Shown here piece after piece: positions 33,936 to 40,290 of a stretch of DNA of 43,939 nt. The stretch is from Burkholderiales bacterium. GTDB lineage: Bacteria > Pseudomonadota > Gammaproteobacteria > Burkholderiales > Burkholderiaceae_C. The position numbers and the translations under genes were made by a program. How positions within the stretch are numbered: the stretch's first letter is position 1; each line of letters begins with the position of its first letter. Under the pieces are notes generated by a model. That model searched no databases. It saw nothing but the letters and a program-made list of their open reading frames with translations, and was not told the DNA's origin. The stretch lies in assembly GCA_003963005.1 (NCBI GenBank), contig RXJW01000198.1:1-43939 (forward strand), read 5' to 3'.

Positions 33936-34661
33936 ATGGCCACCGGCGCTTCGGCTGAACCGTTCACCTGGCAGGCGAAGTGGTTCGACGCCTGCGGTGA
34001 GGCGGCCATGCTCGCCTGGCGCTGCGTCGAGAGTCAGTCCCAGATCTCGACCTGGCAGCTCGTCAGCTCGCGCGAGGAGCACGAGGCGCTCGAAGCGATG
34101 TTGGAGGCCTCGAAGCCGCCGCTCCCGGAGGGCGCGCAGAACCTGCACTACCTGCTGTCGACGCCCTTCAGGTACACCTCACCCTGTCCGACCCGGTTCC
34201 GCCGCCCGAGCGAAGCCGGAATTTGGTACGGCGCCGAATCGATCGACACCGTGTGCGCGGAGCTGGCCTACTGGCGCTATCGGTTCATCCAGGATTGCGC
34301 CGGCCTGGCCAAGGATCCGGACGGACTGCTGACCCAACACACGATCTTTCGCGCCCAGGTGCATGGCAGGGCACTGGATCTGGCTCAGCCACCCTGGGAC
34401 GCCGGCCGCGCACTCTGGACCCACGGCAGCGACTACACGCACACGCAGTCTGTGGCGGCCGCCGCTCGCATGCACGGGATCGAGTGGATTCGCTATGAAT
34501 CGGTCCGACTGCCCGGCACGTACTGCGCCGCAGTACTGGAGGCGCGCGCACTGGCGCAGGGTGGGCCGATGGAGCAGCAAGACTGGATCTGCTGGGCGAC
34601 GCGAACCCGTGTAGTCGTTTCGCGGGCCGACAAGAGTTCAGTCGTGAGCTGGGACTTCTGA
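33936..34661 (+). CDS. RES-domain toxin (NAD+-degrading type)
   Basis: 241 residues from ATG 33936, two bases after the antitoxin stop. The RES domain is named for conserved Arg, Glu and Ser. Candidates are R79 in FRYTSP, Y98 in GIWYGAES, E109 in VCAELAYWR and S172 in THTQSVAAAARMHG. Characterised RES toxins consume cellular NAD+ or modify a metabolic enzyme, and are restrained by the Xre partner. A 70-residue N-terminal region precedes the first motif, longer than in minimal RES toxins. Both genes look intact, in contrast to the decayed kinase upstream. Confidence 0.9.
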   Translation: MATGASAEPFTWQAKWFDACGEAAMLAWRCVESQSQISTWQLVSSREEHEALEAMLEASKPPLPEGAQNLHYLLSTPFRYTSPCPTRFRRPSEAGIWYGAESIDTVCAELAYWRYRFIQDCAGLAKDPDGLLTQHTIFRAQVHGRALDLAQPPWDAGRALWTHGSDYTHTQSVAAAARMHGIEWIRYESVRLPGTYCAAVLEARALAQGGPMEQQDWICWATRTRVVVSRADKSSVVSWDF

Positions 34662-34738
34662 ACTGCCGCACGCTAGCCACCGCGAGGCCGGAATCCAGCG
34701 TGCGACAGTCGCTAACAAGGGCTGCCGATATAGCTCGC

Positions 34739-34749
34739 GTTGTCTTCAC
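34739..34749. repeat. Right copy of the imperfect 11-bp direct repeat
   Basis: GTTGTCTTCAC, matching 30758-30768 with one mismatch. It lies about 80 bases after the toxin stop and just before a possible N-terminal gene remnant. The distance between copies is 3981 bases. The rest of 34662-34951 shows no other gene I can support. Confidence 0.4.
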
Positions 34750-34826
34750 GTCAAAGGGCCCTTCGTCGATGTGAGCAGGTAGGCGGCGGCAGCGCCGCAG
34801 CACAGCAGGTGGCGTCGGTTCAGCAT
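34746..34826 (-). pseudogene. Possible N-terminal remnant with a twin-arginine-like leader
   Basis: From ATG 34826 the minus strand reads MLNRRHLLCCGAAAAYLL, resembling the start of an exported protein, then TSTKGPLT and TGA at 34746-34748, inside the right direct repeat. Only 26 codons remain. It and the C-terminal remnant at 30540-30758 lie on the same strand on opposite sides of the segment. They could come from one gene, but the joined frame would contain stops within the repeat, so this is not shown. No clear ribosome site. Confidence 0.3.
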
Positions 34827-34951
34827 GCGTTTTCAAACGGCAGTGGTGAGGGCCGCGACTGTCGCTACGCGGGGTCGCCAGGCGGGCGTTTTTCTCGCCG
34901 CGGCGCGGCGGATGCCCTGCCCGGTGGCGTCATGCGCTACCGTCGCGCTCC

Positions 34952-35731
34952 ATGTCGAGCACGCAATCCCTCGTGGCCCTGATCAAGGCCGAGTTGAAGA
35001 GCCAGGGCCTGAGCTACGCCGAGCTGGCCGAGGCGCTGGCCCTGTCCGAGAGCAGCGTCAAGCGCATGCTGGCACCGGGCGGCGAGATGCCGCTGTCGCG
35101 CGTGGACGAGATCTGCCGTGTGCTGAAGCTGGAGTTTGCCGAGCTGGCCGGCCGGCTGGTGGCGCAGGCGCCCGCGCTGCGGGAGCTGAGCCTGGAGCAG
35201 GAGCGCGCGGTCGTGGCCGACCCGAAGCTGCTGCTGGTGGCCATCTGCTGCCTGAGCCACTGGGCGATCGAGGACGTGCTGGCCCGCTACCGCATCACCG
35301 AGGCCGATGCGGTCGCGGCACTGGCGCAGCTCGACCGCCTGGGCGTCATCGAGCTGCGCCCGCACAACCGCTACAAGCTCAAGGTCGCCAAGACGCTGCG
35401 CTGGCGGCCGCAGGGGCCGGTCATGCAGTTCTTCCGGGAGCGCGTGATGGCCGACTTCTTCGCCGGCGGCTTCGACGGCGACGGCGAGCTGCTCACGCTG
35501 GTGCATGGCGAGTTCGGCGCGGGCCATGCGCGTGAGCTGGCCGAGCGGCTGCAGCGTGCCGCCGACGACTTCGCCCGCCAGCACCTGCTCGACCAGAAGC
35601 TGCCGGCCTCCGAGAAGCGCCCGTACAGCGTGGTCATCGGGCTGCGGTCGTGGGTGTTCGAGGCCTTCCGCGACCTGGAGCGGGCCGGCCTCGGGCAGCG
35701 CAAGGGCGACGTGGGCGGCCCGAGGCGCTGA
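34952..35731 (+). CDS. XRE-family transcriptional regulator
   Basis: 259 residues. The N-terminal 65 residues are a helix-turn-helix of the Xre/Cro type (GLSYAELAEALALSESSVKRML, interrupted after SES by the recognition helix). The remaining 190 residues are not a family I can name; they include HWAIEDVLARYRITEAD, a winged-helix-like LDRLGVIELRPHNRYKL, and a C-terminal PYSVVIGLRSWVFEAFRDL. It converges with trpS, 8 bases apart, and lies just outside the accessory segment. Its target is unknown. Confidence 0.85.
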   Translation: MSSTQSLVALIKAELKSQGLSYAELAEALALSESSVKRMLAPGGEMPLSRVDEICRVLKLEFAELAGRLVAQAPALRELSLEQERAVVADPKLLLVAICCLSHWAIEDVLARYRITEADAVAALAQLDRLGVIELRPHNRYKLKVAKTLRWRPQGPVMQFFRERVMADFFAGGFDGDGELLTLVHGEFGAGHARELAERLQRAADDFARQHLLDQKLPASEKRPYSVVIGLRSWVFEAFRDLERAGLGQRKGDVGGPRR

Positions 35732-35739
35732 CCGCCGGC

Positions 35740-37023
35740 TCAGGCGTCCTGGAACGCGGCGAGGGCCGCCGCGATGTCGGCTTCGCTGCCGTGGCGCTGC
35801 ACCGGGGCGTCGGCCACCCAGCCCTCGCGCTTCAGGCGCGCGACCCACTGGCCGGCATCACGGCCCTGCTCGAAGGCGTCGCTTTGCAGCAGCAGCTCGC
35901 CGCTGGCCGACAGCAGCTTGAAGTAGAACTTGCCATCCGTCTCGCGGTACTGCTTGAAGACGGGCAGGGCGGCCTTTTCGGCCTTGGCCGTGGCGGTGCT
36001 GGCCGTGGCGGTGTAGGGCCGCAGGCCGACGGCCTCGCGCAGGCGCTGCAGGGCCGGCCCGGCGATCGCGCGGGCCCGCGCACTGCCGGCTTGGAGCAGG
36101 GCTTCGAGCTCGGCCGGGTGCGCCATCAGGTGCTCGTAGCGGGCGCGCATCGGGCCGATCTGGCCGTCGATCAAGGTGAACAGCTGCTGCTTGGCCTCGC
36201 CCCAGGCCAGGCCGCCGCGCAGCGCGGCGCGGAAGGCCGCGCGCTGCTCCGGCGTGGCGAAGGCGTCGTAGATCGTGACGAGGGCCTGGCCGTCCGGGTC
36301 TTTCGGTTCGCCAGGCAGCTTGCTGTCGGTGACGATGCGGGCGATGGCGTCCTTCAGCGCCTGGGCGCCGCCTTCGAAGAGCGGGATGACGTTGTCATAG
36401 CTCTTGCTCATCTTGCGGCCGTCCAGGCCGGGCAGCAGCTCCATCTCGGCGTCGACCTGGGCCTCGGGCAGCACGAACAGGTCCTGGCCGCGGCCGAACA
36501 GGTGGTTGAAGCGCTGCGCGACGTCTCGCGCCATCTCGATGTGCTGGACCTGGTCCTTGCCGACCGGCACGCGGTGGGCGTTGAACATCAGGATGTCGGC
36601 GGCCATCAGCACCGGATAGCTGAACAGGCCCATGCTGACATGGGCATCGGGCTCCTCGCCGGCGGCCACGGCCGCGTCCACCGCGGCCTTGTAGGCGTGC
36701 GCCCGGTTCATCTGGCCCTTGGCCGTGACGCAGGTCAGCAGCCAGGTCAGCTCGGGGATCTCGGGGATGTCGCTCTGGCGGTAGAGCGTCACGCGGTCGG
36801 TGTCCAGGCCGGCGGCGATCCAGGTCGCGGCGATGGAGCGGCTGGAGTGGGCGATGCGGTCGGGCTCGTCGCACTTGATCAGCGCGTGGAAGTCGGCCAT
36901 GAAGAAAAAGCTCTCCACGCCGGCGGCGCGGCTGGCTTCGATGGCCGGGCGGATGGCGCCGACGTAGTTGCCGAGATGCAGGGTGCCGGTGGTGGTGATG
37001 CCGGTCAGGACGCGGTGGGACAT
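35740..37023 (-). CDS. trpS: Tryptophan-tRNA ligase
   Basis: 427 residues from ATG 37023; charges tRNA-Trp. Class I signatures: GTLHLGNYVGAI (HIGH equivalent), MADFHALI, VPVGKDQVQHIE, and GRKMSKSYDN (KMSKS). The catalytic body ends near residue 330. About 90 extra residues follow, with a basic linker (TATASTATAKAEKAA) and a small domain containing KFYFKLLSASGELLLQSDAF and DAGQWVARLKREG. Such a tail is common in Burkholderiales TrpS and looks like a DUF1508/YegP-type fold; its role is unknown. It converges with the regulator gene. Confidence 0.97.
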   Translation of the reverse strand: MSHRVLTGITTTGTLHLGNYVGAIRPAIEASRAAGVESFFFMADFHALIKCDEPDRIAHSSRSIAATWIAAGLDTDRVTLYRQSDIPEIPELTWLLTCVTAKGQMNRAHAYKAAVDAAVAAGEEPDAHVSMGLFSYPVLMAADILMFNAHRVPVGKDQVQHIEMARDVAQRFNHLFGRGQDLFVLPEAQVDAEMELLPGLDGRKMSKSYDNVIPLFEGGAQALKDAIARIVTDSKLPGEPKDPDGQALVTIYDAFATPEQRAAFRAALRGGLAWGEAKQQLFTLIDGQIGPMRARYEHLMAHPAELEALLQAGSARARAIAGPALQRLREAVGLRPYTATASTATAKAEKAALPVFKQYRETDGKFYFKLLSASGELLLQSDAFEQGRDAGQWVARLKREGWVADAPVQRHGSEADIAAALAAFQDA

Positions 37024-37069
37024 GGGCTCAAACCAGAGTTCAGCCCTGGATTGTGGCGTGTGACCGGAT

Positions 37070-38092
37070 TCAGCTCCGCCGCCGACCGGGCGGTGCGGCC
37101 ACCGACGCACGCCAGGTGACGGAAATGTCGAAGTGCCGCGACACCGGCAGGGCCAGGTCGTAGCAGCGGTTGAGCAGCCAGTGCAGACCGGCCAGCGTTA
37201 CCTCGTGGCTCGGGATGTGCACGGAGGTGAGGCGCGGTGCGGCGAAGGCCGCGCTCGGCGAGTCGTCGTAGCCCAGCACCGAGACATCGTGCGGCACCGA
37301 CACGCCGCGCTCCTGGAAATGCGCCAGCAAGCCGATGGCCATTTCGTCGTTGGCACAGAACACGGCCGTGGGCAGGCGCTTGCGCTGCAGGAGCACGCCG
37401 GCGGCATCCCAGCCCGACTGGTTGGAGAAGTCGCCGGGCACGGTCAGTACCTTGGACGTGTCCAGCCCACGCTGCGCGAGTTCGCCCATGAAGCCGGCCA
37501 GGCGTGCCACGTTGTCGGGCGAGGTCGTGGGGCCGGAGACGACGGCGATGTCCTTGTGCTTGTGCTGCAGCAGCGCACGGGCCGCCTGCACGCCGCCCTG
37601 CACGTGGTCGGCCGTGAAGCACTGCTCCTGGATGCGGTCGAAGTGCCGGTTCAGCACGACCACCTGCCGGGCCGCCGGGCCCAGGGCCTTGAGGTCGTCA
37701 TCCTGCAGCGCGTTGGACAGCACGATGAGCCCGTCGCAGTCGCGGTCCAGCAGGAAGCGCATGCCGTCGTTGGTCTCGACGCGCTCGTCTTCGATGCCCT
37801 CCCCGAAGGCCACCACCAGGTGCAGCCCCTGGGCGCGCAGCGTGAGGTCGATGGCGCGCAGGATGGGCGTGTAGTAGGTGCCGCGCAGGAAGGGGATGTA
37901 GACGCCGATCAGCTTGGACGTGCCGGCCCCCAGCGAGCGCGCCGCATGCGACGGCCGGAACTTGAGCTGCGCGATGACCTTGCGCACGCGCTCCGCCGTG
38001 GCCGGGGCGACGGAACCGTTTCCGCTGATGACCCGCGACGCGGTGCCTACCCCCACGCCCGCCAGCCGTGCGACGTCCTTGATCGTTGCCAT
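37070..38092 (-). CDS. LacI-family transcriptional repressor
   Basis: 340 residues. Residues 3-22 are the LacI helix-turn-helix (IKDVARLAGVGVGTASRV), followed by the hinge KFRPSHAARSLG. The effector domain has LIGVYIPFLRGTYYTPIL, CDGLIVLSNAL, AVVSGPTTSPDN and FCANDEMAIGLL. It follows the GH3 gene by 31 bases in the same direction, so it is probably co-transcribed with it. The palindrome at 40187-40200 has the symmetry and central CG of LacI-type sites and is the likely target. The inducer is expected to be a glucoside or its hydrolysis product, which is inferred. Confidence 0.93.
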   Translation of the reverse strand: MATIKDVARLAGVGVGTASRVISGNGSVAPATAERVRKVIAQLKFRPSHAARSLGAGTSKLIGVYIPFLRGTYYTPILRAIDLTLRAQGLHLVVAFGEGIEDERVETNDGMRFLLDRDCDGLIVLSNALQDDDLKALGPAARQVVVLNRHFDRIQEQCFTADHVQGGVQAARALLQHKHKDIAVVSGPTTSPDNVARLAGFMGELAQRGLDTSKVLTVPGDFSNQSGWDAAGVLLQRKRLPTAVFCANDEMAIGLLAHFQERGVSVPHDVSVLGYDDSPSAAFAAPRLTSVHIPSHEVTLAGLHWLLNRCYDLALPVSRHFDISVTWRASVAAPPGRRRS

Positions 38093-38123
38093 GCGCCCTC
38101 TGCAGTTGCTGGCGCGAATTGAA

Positions 38124-40073
38124 TCACAGCGGGCAGATGGGGGCGGAGTCGGCGGGCTCGGGCAAAAGCGAGGTGTTCGCCCGGGTCTCGTGCCCGCTCA
38201 GGCCACCCCCGACCGGCCACCAGGGCCGGGCTTCGTGGCTGCTGAACTGGCACGGGCCTGCGGGCCACGGGAAGGACAGCCGGCCGGTGAAGCCGGGCCA
38301 GGGCTGCCCGGCGGCCGGCGCAAGGAGCACGTCGGTCAGGCCGGCGCCTTCGGTGCCCGGCTGCCAGGCGGCGATGAAGGCATCGCTCAGGTTGGCGAGG
38401 TCGTTCACGTACAGCGGGCGGCCGGAGTACAGCATCGTGATGACCGGCACACCACGCCCGGCGACGCGCCGCAGGGCCTCGGCGTCCTCGGGATGGCGGC
38501 GGCTGTGGCGCAGGTTCTCGGTCAACCGCACATCCCCCTCGCCTTCGGCATAGGGCGTTTCGGCCAGCACGGCGATGACGGCATCGAAGCGTCGGGGGTC
38601 GTGCCGGCTGCCGTCCGCGTCGAAGGTGACCTGCGCAGCGCCGAGCCGCTGGCGCAGCGCGGCCAGCAGCGTCGTGCCCTGCGGAAAGTCGGCATTCGTG
38701 GTGTCTCGGCCCTGCCAGGTCACGCTCCAGCCGCCGGCCTGGTGGGGCAGGCTGTCGGCCGCGGCGCCCACCACCAGCACGCGAGCCGTGGCCGGCAGCG
38801 GCAGCAGGCCAGGCTTGTGCTTGAGCAGCACCAGCGACTCGCGCACCGCCTGGCGGGCGAGGTCGGGCGCCTGCAGGGCCTCCACCGTGGCCGGGACCGG
38901 GGTCGACACGCTCAGGCTGAACTTCACCCGCAGGATGCGCCGCACCGCATCGTCCAGCCGCGCCATCGGGATGCGGCCGTCTTCCACGGCGCGCAGCGTG
39001 TTGGCGTGGAACGCTTTCCAGTGGAAGGGCACCATGACGATGTCGATGCCGGCATTGATGGCCGCCGGGCAGTCATCGTTGCGGCAACCAGGGAGCTGGC
39101 CGATGCCGTCCCAGTCGCTGACGATGAGGCCGTCGAAGGCCAGTCGGGTCTTGAGCACCTCGGTCATCAGCGTCCGGTTGCCGTGCATCTTGCCGTGCTG
39201 CACGTAGGCAGCGCTGTCAGTCCAGCTGCTGAAGGACGCCATCACCGTCAGCACGCCGGCATCCAGCGCACCAAGGTAGCCGGCACCGTGAACCTGGGCC
39301 AGCTCGGCCGGCGTGGTGCTGCTCACGCCCTGGTCGATGCCGCGCCGCGTGCCGCCGTCGGCGATGAAATGCTTGGCGGTGGCCAGCACGCCGCGGCCGT
39401 CCTTCAGGCCGTCCTGCAGGCCTTCGACGGACGCCTGGCCGAGCCGGCGCACCAGCGCCGGGTCCGCGCCGAAGCTTTCGTAGGTGCGGCCCCAGCGCAC
39501 GTCCTGCACGACGGCCAGCGTCGGCGCGAACGTCCAATGCAGGCCGCTGGCCCGCACCGCGCGGGCCGTGGCGCGGCCGATGTCGCGCACGAGGTCGGCG
39601 TTGCGCGTGGCGCCGAGCGCGATGTTGTGCGGAAACAGCGTGGCGCCGCGCACGTTGTTGTGGCCGTGCACGGCGTCCGTGCCCCACAGCAGCGGAATGC
39701 CCGGCGTGGCCTGCAGCGCGGCCGCCTGGAACTGTTCCGACAGCGCGCGCCACTGCGCCGGGGTGGCCGTGCGGTCCATGCCCGGCCAGCCGCCGCCGCC
39801 GTTGAGCACCGTGCCGATCGCGTACTCGCGCACCTCATCGGGCGTGATCGCTCGGATTTCGGGCTGCGTGATCTGGCCGACCTTCTGCCGCGTGCTCAGC
39901 GTCCTGAGCGCGGCGTCCACCCGCGCTTCCAGCGCCGCATCACGCTGCGGCGTGCGCGCGGGCCAGGCCTGCACGACGGGATCAGGCGTGGCATGCGCTG
40001 CAGGTGTGGCAGCGACGGCGAGCGCAGCCGTCAGGTGCGCGATGCGGATGAGGGGGGCAGAGAGAGGCGTCAT
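38124..40073 (-). CDS. Exported beta-glucosidase, glycoside hydrolase family 3
   Basis: 649 residues from ATG 40073. A signal peptide ends at about residue 27 (AATPAAHA). The N-terminal barrel has IPLLWGTDAVHGHNN (126-140), ATAKHFIADGG (231-241), and the nucleophile Asp320 in VSDWDG. The C-terminal GH3 domain includes ESLVLLKHKPGLLPLP and the acid/base region AETPYAEGEGDV. No FnIII domain follows and the protein stops soon after LSFPWPAGPCQ, so it is shorter than many GH3 enzymes. It likely removes glucose from beta-linked oligosaccharides in the periplasm or outside. It is divergent from the TonB receptor and upstream of the LacI gene. Confidence 0.94.
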   Translation of the reverse strand: MTPLSAPLIRIAHLTAALAVAATPAAHATPDPVVQAWPARTPQRDAALEARVDAALRTLSTRQKVGQITQPEIRAITPDEVREYAIGTVLNGGGGWPGMDRTATPAQWRALSEQFQAAALQATPGIPLLWGTDAVHGHNNVRGATLFPHNIALGATRNADLVRDIGRATARAVRASGLHWTFAPTLAVVQDVRWGRTYESFGADPALVRRLGQASVEGLQDGLKDGRGVLATAKHFIADGGTRRGIDQGVSSTTPAELAQVHGAGYLGALDAGVLTVMASFSSWTDSAAYVQHGKMHGNRTLMTEVLKTRLAFDGLIVSDWDGIGQLPGCRNDDCPAAINAGIDIVMVPFHWKAFHANTLRAVEDGRIPMARLDDAVRRILRVKFSLSVSTPVPATVEALQAPDLARQAVRESLVLLKHKPGLLPLPATARVLVVGAAADSLPHQAGGWSVTWQGRDTTNADFPQGTTLLAALRQRLGAAQVTFDADGSRHDPRRFDAVIAVLAETPYAEGEGDVRLTENLRHSRRHPEDAEALRRVAGRGVPVITMLYSGRPLYVNDLANLSDAFIAAWQPGTEGAGLTDVLLAPAAGQPWPGFTGRLSFPWPAGPCQFSSHEARPWWPVGGGLSGHETRANTSLLPEPADSAPICPL

Positions 40074-40145
40074 CGTGAGGGCTCGGTGGGGCAGGGCCAC
40101 GGTAGGGGCTGAAGCGAAAAAGCGTCAACCCTCGGGCCGATGCGA

Positions 40146-40175
40146 TTGACAGCGCCAACTGTGCCGCATTAGATT
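40146..40175 (+). promoter_or_regulatory. Sigma-70-like promoter of the TonB receptor gene
   Basis: TTGACA (40146-40151) is a perfect -35 box. TAGATT (40170-40175) is a plausible -10 box after an 18-bp spacer. The palindromic operator starts 12 bases after the -10 box, where a bound repressor would block initiation or clearance. Confidence 0.6.
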
Positions 40176-40186
40176 GGCGTTGCGTT

Positions 40187-40200
40187 TGGAACCGGTTCCA
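40187..40200. promoter_or_regulatory. LacI-type operator
   Basis: TGGAACCGGTTCCA is a perfect 14-bp palindrome with the central CG typical of LacI/GalR sites. It lies between the divergent GH3 gene and the receptor gene, just after the predicted -10 box and 91 bases before the receptor start. The LacI protein at 37070-38092 is the obvious candidate to bind it; it could also affect the GH3-LacI operon. Confidence 0.8.
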
Positions 40201-40290
40201 TTTTGAGGTGCGAAGCCATCGGCTGGCAAGCCGGGCTCGCCCCGATGGCACTGCCCAAGCAGCGAACAAGACCGAACCAGGAGACAAGCC

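Noticed and set aside
37914..40112. A 732-codon plus-strand frame over the GH3 gene
   Set aside because: Antisense shadow; GH3 motifs are on the minus strand.
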